64,000 bases of DNA from Paraburkholderia saeva (lineage in GTDB: Bacteria > Pseudomonadota > Gammaproteobacteria > Burkholderiales > Burkholderiaceae). The notes beneath the pieces are model-generated. The model searched no databases, was not told where the DNA came from, and saw nothing but the letters and a program-made list of their open reading frames with translations. The position numbers were made by a program, and so were the translations under genes. Location: contig NZ_CAJQZC010000009.1 of NCBI RefSeq assembly GCF_907164555.1, positions 186,001-250,000 of the forward strand, read 5' to 3'. Every line of letters begins with the position of its first letter. The first letter of the stretch is position 1. This document shows positions 26,380-35,960 of the stretch, piece after piece.

Positions 26380-27669
26380 ATGTCTCACGAACTCTACATC
26401 CAGGTACTTAGCGCGATGTTCCTGTTCTGGAACGGGGCGCGCATCCTCACCTACCTCCCCACCATCGGCAAACTCCTCGCGAGGGAAGCGGACATACGTA
26501 GCCACAGTCTGCTGAGCTGGGGAAGCTGGACGCTCAGCAATGGCACTTTCGCGCTCATGCTCCTCGAAATGAGCCGGGGGATTCCGAACGGCATGTTCTG
26601 GATGAACCTCGCCAACACGCTGATGTGCGTCATCGTTTCGCTCATCATTCTTTTCCGACGGTTCCCCCGGTTGCACACAGGCGTGAGCAAAGTCTGGGGA
26701 AAGATCAGACGAATTGAACCGGCGCCTCGCGCTGTCTCCGGACAGTCAGCGTCGCTGAATCTGGATGCGGGTAGCCCAGTTGGCGCCCATCCTGCGGATA
26801 ATCAGGCGCCAGTCTCAACTCATACGTGGTTCGGACGTCCTGCGGCCTGGATTGCAGCGGCAGGCGTCCTGGCCTTCGGGGCCGTGGGTGCTGTCACGTT
26901 TGATGTCCGGCCCGACCATGGTCAGAGCGGCTTCGTCCAGTCGCAGGCGAGCACAGAACAGTTGCCGGGAATAATCGAACCGACGTCGCCCACGCAACAG
27001 GTGTCTTTGCCTGCTCCGGCCACGCCTGCAATTGCAGCACCGCCCGTTCGCGAGATCGCGAGCGCTCGTACCGATCTCACGCCACCTGTAGCGTCCGCTT
27101 CGTCAGAACGCCGCGCGGCGCCTTCCCGGGGTTCTGCTGCACCGCGACCGTCCACAAGAGCGCGGCAAGCCAGGGCAACTGCCGTCGCGTCCCAGGATCA
27201 CGGGAACTGGGCGACGCACTTTTTAGCGAGCGTGAAACAGACGCTCGGCATCACCCCATCGGCGCCGCCAAAGCGGCCAACACCCTCCTCGCGCCGTGGC
27301 GTCGCCTCGTCGTCGGGTTCTGCTCGCGGAAGTGCGGTTGCGCGTGCTGAGATCGTCCGGCATGCGCCTTCCGTTTCGAACGATCATGGCACTCCGTCAT
27401 CGCGGAATTCCGCCCCACCGCAACTGCCAGCAGCGCGGTCTGGTCATGCAGACGATTTCGTCACGCAGGATCGTCCGCATTCGTCGCAGAGCGCCGTGTA
27501 TGCCGCGCCGCCCACGGTCGTCTTCGGAGCGATGCCCGTCGCGTACGCACAGGCCCCTGTTGCCTACGGCTACGGATATGCCGGCGACTACAGGGAAAGC
27601 CGGCAATGGCACGACAACGGCGGGCACAAGGGCTATAAACATCCCCAGCAGGACGAGAACGACGATTAA
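26380..27669 (+). CDS. PQ-loop-like membrane protein with long disordered tail
   Basis: This 429-residue protein is of unusual build. The first ~95 residues form three membrane helices with a PQ-loop-like pattern (ARILTYLPTIGKLLARE, RSHSLLSWGSWTLSNGTFA, MFWMNLANTLMCVIVSLII). A further single membrane segment lies at about 155-175 (AAWIAAAGVLAFGAVGAVT). The remaining ~250 residues are Ala/Ser/Pro/Arg-rich and then Tyr/Gly-rich (VAYGYGYAGDYRES), probably periplasmic and disordered. AAGGGAG before ATG 26380 fixes the start. Function unknown; possibly envelope-associated. Confidence 0.65.
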   Translation: MSHELYIQVLSAMFLFWNGARILTYLPTIGKLLAREADIRSHSLLSWGSWTLSNGTFALMLLEMSRGIPNGMFWMNLANTLMCVIVSLIILFRRFPRLHTGVSKVWGKIRRIEPAPRAVSGQSASLNLDAGSPVGAHPADNQAPVSTHTWFGRPAAWIAAAGVLAFGAVGAVTFDVRPDHGQSGFVQSQASTEQLPGIIEPTSPTQQVSLPAPATPAIAAPPVREIASARTDLTPPVASASSERRAAPSRGSAAPRPSTRARQARATAVASQDHGNWATHFLASVKQTLGITPSAPPKRPTPSSRRGVASSSGSARGSAVARAEIVRHAPSVSNDHGTPSSRNSAPPQLPAARSGHADDFVTQDRPHSSQSAVYAAPPTVVFGAMPVAYAQAPVAYGYGYAGDYRESRQWHDNGGHKGYKHPQQDENDD

Positions 27670-27786
27670 CGCAGGCCGTGCCAACGAGGTTGCGCTGTAT
27701 CGCGGTCGAACGCTGATCATGACGCCGCCTGCGGCAACGATCGGCGCCATCAGGCCACGCAACACAACTCCGGGCGCACGGTAATC

Positions 27787-27894
27787 ATGTACTCAGCAAT
27801 CTGGTTACCCATCGTCACGCCGTTTCGCGGCGGCAGAATTGACATCGACGCGTTGCAGAACATGCGGGCCGAGCCTGCCAGCACAACGGGTTAG
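27787..27894 (+). pseudogene. DapA-family (dihydrodipicolinate synthase-like) N-terminal remnant
   Basis: A 35-codon frame reads MYSAIWLPIVTPFRGGRIDI and then DALQNMRAE before a stop. This is the opening beta strand and helix of DHDPS/N-acetylneuraminate lyase family enzymes (xGIWxPxVTPFxxG). The remaining ~260 residues are absent; the following sequence does not resume the family. It is either the relic of a deletion or a chance match; the nine-residue core makes the relic more likely. Confidence 0.5.
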
Positions 27895-27976
27895 CTTTCA
27901 ATGATGGCGTTCGGCCTGCGACGACCTCCACCCACTTCATATGCATGCGCTCAATCGATACGGGGCGCCCGCCAGA

Positions 27977-28948
27977 CTAAAGCCCCTTCAGGAAGGCAAC
28001 CAGCAAGTCGCTCACTTCGGCTGGGCGCTCGCGCTGAATCCAGTGCCCCGCTCCATCGAGAATATGGCATCCGCGTAGCCCTGGTAGCACATGAGCCAGA
28101 TTTTCGATGCGGGCTTTCGAGCCTGGAAACTTGAGGACGTCGTCTTTCGCGCCGGCGACGAATAACGAAGGTTGCCGGATCACGCATCCGCGCCACGCCG
28201 ACATGAGTTCCGATGAACGTCTAAAATTTCGGTACCAGTTCAGGCCGCCTCTAAAGCCCGTGCGCCTGAATTCGTTCGCCATGTAAGTGATTTCTTCGCT
28301 GCTCAACCAGCCTGGCAGTGTGCCAGGATCCACTGTGCTGTCGAGAAAACCCGCGCCAGGCGCCATTATTCCCGCCACCACGCGACCGGGTCCATCGCCC
28401 GACATACTGAAGGTGACGCGCCGAATGGTCGCTTCGGGATCAGCCTCGAACTCACTCTCGGCTACGCCGGGTGTCTGGAAATATTGCATGTAGAACGTGT
28501 GCACACCTTGTCGTTCCAGCATACGCAGCAGGTCTTCCTGTGCCGGCGGATGAAACGGCACACTCATGCCGGCAACAGCACGAAACAGATCGGGTCGCAA
28601 CATCGCCGCGTTCCAGGCCACCGGTGCACCCCAGTCGTGTCCGACGATGACCGCCTCGCTCTCGCCGAGAACATCGACGAGCCCCACCATGTCGCCGACG
28701 AGATGCAGCATCGTGTACGACTGCACATCGGGTGGCGCATCGGTGCCGCCATAGCCGCGCATATCGGGCGCGACAGCCCGGAAACCAGCGGCGGACAGCG
28801 CCGCCAGCTGGTGTCGCCACGAATACCATGACTCCGGAAAGCCATGGCATAGCAGCACGAGCGGGCCGCTGCCCTGGGTGGCCACACGCATGCGCAATGC
28901 GCCTACCTGCAATGTCTCAAGTTGAAGTTCGTGCAAGGTCCGCTCCAT
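27977..28948 (-). CDS. Alpha/beta hydrolase, epoxide hydrolase-like
   Basis: This 323-residue hydrolase has the oxyanion motif HGFPESWYSWRHQL (about 31-44), nucleophile elbow VGHDWGAPVAW (Asp, about 102), acid in VAGAKDDVL and the catalytic His in GAGHWIQRERP. A cap domain carries Tyr residues (YMQYFQTPG, NWYRNFR) typical of epoxide ring opening. ATG 28948 is 5 bp behind the stop of the upstream FAD oxidoreductase gene, so the two form an operon. Confidence 0.9.
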   Translation of the reverse strand: MERTLHELQLETLQVGALRMRVATQGSGPLVLLCHGFPESWYSWRHQLAALSAAGFRAVAPDMRGYGGTDAPPDVQSYTMLHLVGDMVGLVDVLGESEAVIVGHDWGAPVAWNAAMLRPDLFRAVAGMSVPFHPPAQEDLLRMLERQGVHTFYMQYFQTPGVAESEFEADPEATIRRVTFSMSGDGPGRVVAGIMAPGAGFLDSTVDPGTLPGWLSSEEITYMANEFRRTGFRGGLNWYRNFRRSSELMSAWRGCVIRQPSLFVAGAKDDVLKFPGSKARIENLAHVLPGLRGCHILDGAGHWIQRERPAEVSDLLVAFLKGL

Positions 28949-28953
28949 GATGT

Positions 28954-30366
28954 TCAGGTCAGGGTGGCAAGCAACGCTGGCAGCTTCGCAGCGGCCGCCG
29001 CAGCCTTGGCTCCGGTCTCCTGCAACAAGGCGATTTTGGCGGTGTCGTCCGGCCGCATGCCACGCATCATCGCGTTGATACTGTTCAACCGGCAAGTCGA
29101 AAGCCATGCGTTCAAACCCTCGTCCTGCCGCCAGCTGGTCATGTTGGCAAGCGTCACGGCCCACATGCGTAGCCAGTCAACCGGACGCTCGGGGCTGGGC
29201 ACGAGGCGACACAGCGCGTTCTTCGCGGCCTCATCGGCGATGTGGCTCTCGACCCATGCAATCAGCGCGGCACTGAACACAGGTTGGCACCAGCGCACCA
29301 TCAGCAGATTGATCTCATCGCCATCGAACACGGGCAGCGCCGGCGGCATCTGTATTGCGCTGGCGGAGCAGTCGACGTAGAGCGTGTCCGGTTCGGCGGG
29401 CAGCGAGCCTCGATCCAGCGTGATCTGCGCGGGCTGCACCGAACGCAGGTGTCCAAGGCGCACAACATCTTCGATGCGCCGCAGTTGCGCCAGCTCCGCC
29501 TGCGAAATGATCGCGCACCGATACGTGCCCGGCTCGACCGTTTTGTCGATGCGCAGGAGCACACCGCGCTGTTCCAGCCTCGCAAACAGATCGGCAATTG
29601 ACGTTGCCTCGATGATGGCCTCGAACTGATCGATAGTGCTTACCATCGAGCGCTCGAAATTCTCCGCGCCGGGTTGCGTGTTGGCGCGATCGATCAGCCA
29701 TGCGTCGCGCGGCATGATCCAGCGGATACGCGATGGAGGCACCCCGTTTTGCAACAACCAGAGGCACGCATCCATTCCGGTCTTGCCAGAGCCTACTACC
29801 GTATAGCGAAGATACGGCCGCTGAATGTCGGGCAACCCGTTCAGCGGTATGCAGTCCACGCCCTGCGCAACCGCGTAGCGGGGACGATGCGTCGAAGGCA
29901 CGGCTGTCCGCGCGTGGGTGGCGTTCACGCGTTTTCTGCGCGCGACGACCTGCTGTTCTTCGCCATTCAGCAATGATTTGAAGTGATGCGCGCCGCCGTC
30001 GCCCGCGCTGTATTCGCTCATCGGAAACCATTGAACACGACCCGAAGGCAGGAAGCGCTGCCGCATCACCTGGTCGAAGTGGCTCAGTACTTCTGCGCCG
30101 GTGGCGAGCTCGTACATGCCCTGATTCAGGCCGGTCGTGTCTTTGGTCCACGTGCTCAGTTCGCGCGAATTCACACCGTAAAACGCCGAGGGCTGATGCA
30201 GTCCGACGAACGAATAAGCATCGTTCCAGTGACCGCCGGGACGATGATGTCGGTCGACCATTACAACGTGAGCATCGGACTCGCTGAGCAACGTGTCGAC
30301 GAAGGCCATCGCAGTCGCGCCGGCGCCGATGACAAGGTAGTCGGTTTCGAGTAGTTTCGTATTCAT
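28954..30366 (-). CDS. FAD/NAD(P)-binding oxidoreductase of unknown substrate
   Basis: This 470-residue flavoprotein begins with a Rossmann DYLVIGAGATAMAFVDTLL (about 9-27) and DRHHRPGGHWNDAYSFVGLHQPS. A second nucleotide-binding site, YTVVGSGKTGMDACLWLL, lies at about 188-205. It resembles Baeyer-Villiger/YUC-like monooxygenases and lysine hydroxylase-like proteins. GAGGGACC precedes ATG 30366. Its partner is the epoxide hydrolase behind it: an epoxidising or oxygenating step followed by hydrolysis is a sensible but unproven pairing. Confidence 0.82.
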   Translation of the reverse strand: MNTKLLETDYLVIGAGATAMAFVDTLLSESDAHVVMVDRHHRPGGHWNDAYSFVGLHQPSAFYGVNSRELSTWTKDTTGLNQGMYELATGAEVLSHFDQVMRQRFLPSGRVQWFPMSEYSAGDGGAHHFKSLLNGEEQQVVARRKRVNATHARTAVPSTHRPRYAVAQGVDCIPLNGLPDIQRPYLRYTVVGSGKTGMDACLWLLQNGVPPSRIRWIMPRDAWLIDRANTQPGAENFERSMVSTIDQFEAIIEATSIADLFARLEQRGVLLRIDKTVEPGTYRCAIISQAELAQLRRIEDVVRLGHLRSVQPAQITLDRGSLPAEPDTLYVDCSASAIQMPPALPVFDGDEINLLMVRWCQPVFSAALIAWVESHIADEAAKNALCRLVPSPERPVDWLRMWAVTLANMTSWRQDEGLNAWLSTCRLNSINAMMRGMRPDDTAKIALLQETGAKAAAAAAKLPALLATLT

Positions 30367-30795
30367 GGTCCCTCGCCAGCAATCCGTTTTACAACGTCGA
30401 CGCGTTGCGGGTGAATCACGTCGACAACGTATGTAAACGCTCCAGCGGATCAGAAGATATTGATGGTGTCGGTACCCGTCCCGCGAGGAAGTCGCTACAC
30501 CGGTGCACGGAAACGAGCAGGTGCGTCGCTCTCAAGCATAGTCAACGCCCGTCGCATTGCAACGCTCCCTCTCTCGTCGCCATCACTATTCGCACGCGAT
30601 TAATTTGCATGCTATTGACATTCACGATCCCTTTCTTCAATATGCATCGCATAAGATCTAATAGCGTGCAATCTTAAAACTCAAACACCCTCCCAAATCA
30701 AGGAATCTTTACCGCGTGATCTGATCAGGCGGCTGCTTCTCACCCGGATCTTCCTGATGGTTCCGGCCCGGCTTGACCGCGCCGGAGCCCGTCTG
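30367..30795. other. Gap upstream of the oxidoreductase operon
   Basis: About 430 bp, noticeably AT-richer around 30590-30710. No gene is visible. It should contain the promoter of the FAD oxidoreductase-hydrolase operon. Confidence 0.45.
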
Positions 30796-31335
30796 CTACG
30801 AAATCCGGTCCGGCGGTAGCACCAGCGCCCCGCACCCGGTATCGGCGACGAATGTTGCAAGCAACCTTGCTCCCTGCGTCGGATCGGGATTCTCCGCAAA
30901 AAGATGGAGTGCCTGCGGCGGCTCGAACCATGTCTGACCGCTCACGTACTCGATGGGCAATCCGCCCTCCAGTTGAGAGCGGATTCTCCCTTCCAGCACG
31001 ACCGCCGTCACCGAACCTGGATGCCGATGCGCGGGCGTGAAGCCTAGCGGCGGAAAGTCGACGATCGCGGTTGTCACCGACTTGCCCGGCATGTCGGGCA
31101 TCACCTCACACGAAAGAATCCGGACCGTCGAAGCGGGCCGGCTGGCGGCGCCGGCTTCGGGCCATGCGCCGGACAGCAGCGGAACGCCGTTGCTACCGCA
31201 GATGCCTGCAAACCAGTCTGACCGGGGCACTGCTGCGCTGAGCATCAGCACGGACGTGACCATCGCGACAAACATCGCGGGCCTGCCCGACAAGACCGGA
31301 AGGCAACCAGCCAGCGATGGAGCACGCGGATTCAT
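30796..31335 (-). CDS. Cupin-domain protein
   Basis: This 179-residue protein has an N-terminal hydrophobic segment (AMFVAMVTSVLMLSAAV), probably an uncleaved or atypical export signal, and one cupin domain (about 65-170) with PPLGFTPAHRHPGSVTAVVLEGRI (motif 1 with two His) and a motif 2 ending in ALHLF. Its ATG overlaps the upstream oxidoreductase stop (ATGA), so they are coupled. Role unknown. Confidence 0.82.
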   Translation of the reverse strand: MNPRAPSLAGCLPVLSGRPAMFVAMVTSVLMLSAAVPRSDWFAGICGSNGVPLLSGAWPEAGAASRPASTVRILSCEVMPDMPGKSVTTAIVDFPPLGFTPAHRHPGSVTAVVLEGRIRSQLEGGLPIEYVSGQTWFEPPQALHLFAENPDPTQGARLLATFVADTGCGALVLPPDRIS

Positions 31336-32069
31336 ACGCGCGTCTCGAGACGCATGTCCGCCGACCAGTCAAGCTCACGTTTGGCCTTCTCACTGGTGAC
31401 CTCGGCGCCATCCTGCGCGATGTTATAGACCCCTGCCTTGCCCCGTTGAAGCGCAAGCAACGCCGCATACGCAGCGGCTTCGACATGCAGCGGGCTTGTG
31501 CCGGCAGGCGCGTCGGCGCCTGTGCCGGGCCCGTAAATCTGCCCATATCTAAGCACCGTGCCAGTCAGCGGTGCGGTTTCGAGCACGTGTCGCTCCAGCG
31601 CCGCGACACCCCGCACGCTTGTACCGCGCGGACCTTGCGCGTCGATATCGAGCGGACAATTTTCGTCATAAGGCGTCGCGGCCGGCCGGTACGCCCACGC
31701 GATGCTTTGCGCAATCATCCGCTCGCTGCCGGCTGAAATGGCAGCCGCAACCAGGTTTCGTGTGCCCTCGTCGCGTATCCGCGCGTTGGCTGTCACGGCC
31801 TGCGCCATACGAGCCGGGTCGAGTCCGAATGGCAGGTCAGTCAATTGATGAATCACACTATGCGGCTCGATACGAAGCAGTGCGGCGCGTAGCGCGACCG
31901 CATCGAACACGTCCACGACAACCGGCGTGACACCGGCATCTTCGAGCTGTTTCGCCCGCTCCGCGCGTCGCGTACTGCCGAACACCGTGTAGCCCGCGGC
32001 AATCAGCAGCGGCACAAGCGCGGCGCCAATCGCGCCAGCCGCCCCGGCCACAAAAACCTTGTGTGTCAT
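31332..32069 (-). CDS. NAD(P)-binding epimerase/reductase
   Basis: This 245-residue NAD-dependent epimerase-like protein has a Rossmann motif FVAGAAGAIGAALVPLL and RYGQIYGPGTG in the substrate domain. ATG 32069 is backed by GGAGAAG (32073-32079) and discards an 18-residue extension. It leads a two-gene operon with the cupin and is divergent from the MocR-type regulator. Confidence 0.85.
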   Translation of the reverse strand: MTHKVFVAGAAGAIGAALVPLLIAAGYTVFGSTRRAERAKQLEDAGVTPVVVDVFDAVALRAALLRIEPHSVIHQLTDLPFGLDPARMAQAVTANARIRDEGTRNLVAAAISAGSERMIAQSIAWAYRPAATPYDENCPLDIDAQGPRGTSVRGVAALERHVLETAPLTGTVLRYGQIYGPGTGADAPAGTSPLHVEAAAYAALLALQRGKAGVYNIAQDGAEVTSEKAKRELDWSADMRLETRV

Positions 32070-32144
32070 TTCGCTTCTCCCGTCTGCGATTACGAATGTC
32101 TGCAACATCGGCCGCCCGTTCAACGAAGAGCAGGATAAGACTGT

Positions 32145-32169
32145 TAATGGTCATGAAAAAGGTCCATTA
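32145..32169. promoter_or_regulatory. Inverted repeat in the MocR/oxidoreductase divergent gap
   Basis: TAATGG (32145-32150) and CCATTA (32164-32169) with a 13-bp spacer lie in the 122-bp gap, 22 bp before the MocR start; further GGTC/GACC elements lie nearby. MocR proteins bind such gaps, so operator function is plausible. Confidence 0.4.
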
Positions 32170-32191
32170 TCGCGATATTGACTAGACCAAT

Positions 32192-33745
32192 ATGAAGGAC
32201 CGAATGCGCCGCGCCGAACAGATCGAGCTTGCACTGGCCCCACGGCCGAACGGGATGTCGCTGCAGCGCTGGCTCTATGACGAACTGCGCGCGGCGATCC
32301 TGGCAGGCCGGCTTTCGCGCGGTGCACGGCTGCCGTCGTCGCGCGATCTCGCCGCGCGTTTTGGTCTCTCGCGCGGAACGGTGCTCGGCGTGTTTTCGCA
32401 ACTCGCGGCCGAAGGGTATTTGACGGGCGCAGTGGGACGCGGCAGCTTCGTCGCACCCGAACTTCCAGACCGACGTCTCGACGTAAGTGATCGCCCGTCG
32501 ACCAAGAAGCGCGATGGACGGTCCCTTGCGCAGGGCGGCAAGGAAGACACCGAAGACAGTGCGCAGTCGCACGGCATTGCACTTTCGACTCGCGGACGTC
32601 TTCTTGCGCGCACCGCTTTTGACGTGAGCGGTCGTCCGGGTCCCGCACGGGCTTTTCGCACCAGCCAGCCTGACCTCGATGCGTTTCCGTTCGAACTCTG
32701 GACCCGGCTCGCGGCAAAACGCACGCGTCGCGCCCGGCGGGATCTGCTCGGCGACGGTGAGGCGCAAGGCTATCGGCCGCTGCGTGAGGCGATCGCGGGA
32801 TATGTGGGCATGTCGCGCGGTATCACGTGCACGGCGGATAGCGTCGTGGTGTTGAACACCGTCCAGCAGGCGATCGATCTGGGCGCGCGCCTGCTGCTCG
32901 ATCCAGGCGACGCCGCGTGGATCGAGGATCCGGGTTATCCGGGCGCGCGCTTCGCACTCGAAGCGGCGGGTGCCCGGGTTATCGGTGTGCCTGTCGACGC
33001 GGGCGGTATGAGTGTGGAATGGGCGCGGCAGCACGCCCCTGAGGCGCGTCTCGCCTACGTCACAGCCGGGCGGCAGACGCCACTTGGGCCGCCGCTCGCG
33101 CTCGAACGACGCCTGGCGTTACTCGAATGGGCGCGGGATCGGGGCGCCATCGTTATTGAAGACGACTACGACAGCGAATACCGCTTCGAGGGCAATCCAC
33201 TGGCCGCGATGAAGAGTCTCGACCACGACGGACACGTGATCTACTGCGGCACGTTCAGCAAAGTGCTGTTTCCTGCATTGCGGACCGCGTATGCAATTTT
33301 GCCCGACCGGTTAATCGATCCCTTCGTGGCGGCGTTGTCGTTGACGGCGCGGCATGTTCCGCTGGATCAGCAGTCAGTGCTGCATGAGTTCATCGCGGAC
33401 GGTCATTTTGGCCGGCACATCCGGCGCATGCGCATGCTGTACGGCGAGCGCGCCGAAGCGTTGAAGATCGCCGCCGACCGGTATCTTTCCGGACGGCTAC
33501 ACGTTCCTCGAATCATCGCGGGACTCGATGCACCGGCTTTCCTGCCACCCGGCATCGACGACGCCGACATGGCGCGCCGCGCGGCGCGCCACGGCGTCGA
33601 GACGCGGCCGCTCTCGTTATACGCAATCGACCGTCCGGCACCACCGGGGCTGGTGCTGGGTTTTGCGTCTATTGACAGCGACGCGATCGAGTCGGGCGCG
33701 ATCGCGCTTGCGCGCGCGCTGGAGGGGCTTCGGCACAGGCCATAA
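32192..33745 (+). CDS. MocR/PdxR-type regulator (GntR HTH fused to aminotransferase)
   Basis: This 517-residue protein has an N-terminal GntR winged HTH (about 20-90, LPSSRDLAARFGLSRGTVLGVF) and a fold-type I aminotransferase domain (150-510). The latter carries DPGYPGARFAL, the IEDDYDSEYRF motif and the PLP Lys in YCGTFSKVLFPALR. It is a PLP-sensing transcription factor, not an active enzyme, in the known family. It is divergent from the epimerase-cupin operon, its probable target. Confidence 0.92.
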   Translation: MKDRMRRAEQIELALAPRPNGMSLQRWLYDELRAAILAGRLSRGARLPSSRDLAARFGLSRGTVLGVFSQLAAEGYLTGAVGRGSFVAPELPDRRLDVSDRPSTKKRDGRSLAQGGKEDTEDSAQSHGIALSTRGRLLARTAFDVSGRPGPARAFRTSQPDLDAFPFELWTRLAAKRTRRARRDLLGDGEAQGYRPLREAIAGYVGMSRGITCTADSVVVLNTVQQAIDLGARLLLDPGDAAWIEDPGYPGARFALEAAGARVIGVPVDAGGMSVEWARQHAPEARLAYVTAGRQTPLGPPLALERRLALLEWARDRGAIVIEDDYDSEYRFEGNPLAAMKSLDHDGHVIYCGTFSKVLFPALRTAYAILPDRLIDPFVAALSLTARHVPLDQQSVLHEFIADGHFGRHIRRMRMLYGERAEALKIAADRYLSGRLHVPRIIAGLDAPAFLPPGIDDADMARRAARHGVETRPLSLYAIDRPAPPGLVLGFASIDSDAIESGAIALARALEGLRHRP

Positions 33746-33818
33746 GCGGACTCGCTGAACTCCGGTTTCACGCTGGACCGTTTGCGCACCTTGACCGGCC
33801 CTTCGCACGACCGCGCCC

Positions 33819-35318
33819 TCAAGGTCCTGGTGCCTTGCCCGTGCGGTCGTTTTCGTCTTCACGCCCCTGCGCGTCTCTGGCTTGTGTTTTGATCGGGTCG
33901 TCGCCGCGGAGCAACGCGGGTGCAAAGAAACAGCCCATGACTGCCGACAGAATAATGAAAATGGAGGCCGCATCAACCAGCAGTCCGAGACGCACGAAAA
34001 TAAAGAAGCAGAACAGGACGTTCAGCAGATGCAGGGAAACGCCCAGAACGGCGGAACCCTTGGGCACGGCCCGCAGGAATACCGCAAGCCGCGACTGGGT
34101 GCGCGGCACATACCAGATGATCAGCAGCCCGAACGCCATGATGAAGGCGCTTTCCGCCCATTTCAGCCACGTGGGGCGGCGCAGGAAACGACCCTCGAAA
34201 ATCGTCTCGATCACCTGCGCCTGAATTTCGATGCCTGGCACCAGTTCACCCAGCGGGGTCGTGCGCATGTCGGTTGTGCCGGTGCCGGTCAGGCCAACCA
34301 GCACCAGTTTGTCCCGGATCCGTTGCGGATCGACTGTTCCCTTCAGAATGTCGCGTGCCGAGACGTAGCGGCTCAGCGTCGACCGGATGGACGCGAAATG
34401 CAGCCAGATGTCGCCGCCGGGCTGCGTAGGCACCTGCACATCCGCGACACCGACTGCCTGCACACCCGATCCGTCCGCAAAGACGTCGATCGCCGATGAG
34501 CCTGTTGCAAGGCGGAGCATTTCCATCGGCAGACCCGGAACCACCTTGTCGCGCAGTCCCATGATGAGCGGAATATGCCGGACCACACCCTGCTCGAGTG
34601 TGACGCTCAGCATCGCCTGCCCGTGCGCTGCCTCCTGCAATTCCGGCAGACTGGCGAGCACATAGTCGTACCGTCGCAAACTGTCGAGTGGGTCGGTGCC
34701 GTGCACGAGAACCGGTGCGCTTCGCAGGTCGGTGCTGGCGGTGTCGGTGGCATGATCGAGCGCCGCTGCACCCAGTATGGTCGGCGCCGCGCGCAAGGAT
34801 CTGGCGAGGATGGCTTCGTGACTGGGAAGCGCCCGCAACGCGGCGGCGAGCGCCGCCGCCGTTTCCGGCAGATTGGCGGCCACCTTGTCGGGCGAAGTCT
34901 GATCCGGCTCCGGCATGTAAATGTCGAGACCAATAGCCAGCGGTTTGAGCGCCGCAACGGCATCGATCAGGCCCGCGAGCCGGTTTCGCGGCCAGGGCCA
35001 TTGGCCGACCGTCGCCAGCGTCTCCTCGTCAATCTCGACAATGGTCACAGGCTGGGCCGTCGGAATCCGCGGGAAGTGACGTTGATACTGGTCGAACAGA
35101 AGTTGGCGGGCCGTTCTGAAGGAGTCAGGGACCGCCTCGTCAAGCGCGCCCACGAAAGCCGGACGACCCATGTTGCTGGGCCACTCGCTCGACAGATTGA
35201 GCAGGCTCAGGCTGAACAACACCACAAGCGCCATCGGACGCCCCTGAGCCGCCTTCAGCAGATTCCTGATCCGGACAAGCCAGGGGTCGAAATAGCGTTT
35301 CATCAAAGGAAAGGCCAT
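33819..35318 (-). CDS. CHASE2-domain membrane protein without output domain
   Basis: This 499-residue protein has an N-terminal membrane helix (about 29-45), a large periplasmic CHASE2 sensor domain (about 55-370; VTIVEIDEETLATVGQWPWPR, GLDIYMPEPD, VLVGLTGTGTTDMRTTPLGE and PGIEIQAQVIETI) and three C-terminal membrane helices (about 385-465). It ends in a short polar tail. CHASE2 is usually joined to a cyclase, GGDEF or kinase domain; none is present here. It is the third gene of the FecR-OmpA-CHASE2 set, 23 bp behind the OmpA gene. Confidence 0.9.
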   Translation of the reverse strand: MAFPLMKRYFDPWLVRIRNLLKAAQGRPMALVVLFSLSLLNLSSEWPSNMGRPAFVGALDEAVPDSFRTARQLLFDQYQRHFPRIPTAQPVTIVEIDEETLATVGQWPWPRNRLAGLIDAVAALKPLAIGLDIYMPEPDQTSPDKVAANLPETAAALAAALRALPSHEAILARSLRAAPTILGAAALDHATDTASTDLRSAPVLVHGTDPLDSLRRYDYVLASLPELQEAAHGQAMLSVTLEQGVVRHIPLIMGLRDKVVPGLPMEMLRLATGSSAIDVFADGSGVQAVGVADVQVPTQPGGDIWLHFASIRSTLSRYVSARDILKGTVDPQRIRDKLVLVGLTGTGTTDMRTTPLGELVPGIEIQAQVIETIFEGRFLRRPTWLKWAESAFIMAFGLLIIWYVPRTQSRLAVFLRAVPKGSAVLGVSLHLLNVLFCFFIFVRLGLLVDAASIFIILSAVMGCFFAPALLRGDDPIKTQARDAQGREDENDRTGKAPGP

Positions 35319-35341
35319 TCAGCGTCGATGACGGACTCGGG

Positions 35342-35960
35342 TCACTGGATTGTGATGACTACGCGTCGATTCATGTGATTGGGAACGCCATCTGCCGTGG
35401 GGACCAGCGGCTCGCGCTTGCCCCGGCCAGCAGTCTCTATCTGTCGGGCAGGAATGCCTTGCTTGATCAGGAACGCTGCAACTGTCTCGGCCCGCCGCAT
35501 CGACAGTCTGTCGTCGAACTCCTGAGAGCCCGCCAGATCAGTATGACCGACCACGACGACCTGAGGCGCCGGCCAGGTCGCCAGGACGGTTTTCAGCTTT
35601 TTGACCGTGGCGGATGACTCCGGAGCCAGTTCGGTGGCGGAATCAAACAGAAAAAAAAATCGTGAACGTCATGGGGCGCGGAGGCCGTGCCGCGAGTAGC
35701 TCGCCATATCGTGCCTGCACAGTGGACTGGCTGCCCACCGTTTTTTCGATCGCGCCGCCCTTCGTGACGTCGGCCTCAGCGTAGGCCTTGTCTATCGTTT
35801 GCTCGCCGGTGGCGCTATGGACAATGACCTTTCCGACTTTGCCCTCCGGATCAGGCAACAGGATGATTCTGTCCGGGGGCGTGCTGCAGCCGGCGAGGAA
35901 AACGAGCGCGGCGAATGCCGCCCCAGATGCCAGCCCGTGACGTCGGATCGCAGCCTTCAA
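35342..35960 (-). pseudogene. OmpA-family lipoprotein, out of frame at a nine-base homopolymer
   Basis: The first 103 codons encode a lipoprotein (signal ending FLAGC, SPase II site) up to RPMTFTIF, then stop soon after a run of nine A (35651-35659, T on the coding strand). One base fewer joins LFDSATELAP, the OmpA C-terminal NGHTDxxG block (VVGHTDLAGSQEFDDRLS) and NRRVVITIQ, giving 205 residues. The start TTG 35960 overlaps the FecR stop. The frameshift could be a sequencing error, a phase-variable tract or a site of transcriptional slippage; the rest of both halves is well preserved. Confidence 0.82.
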
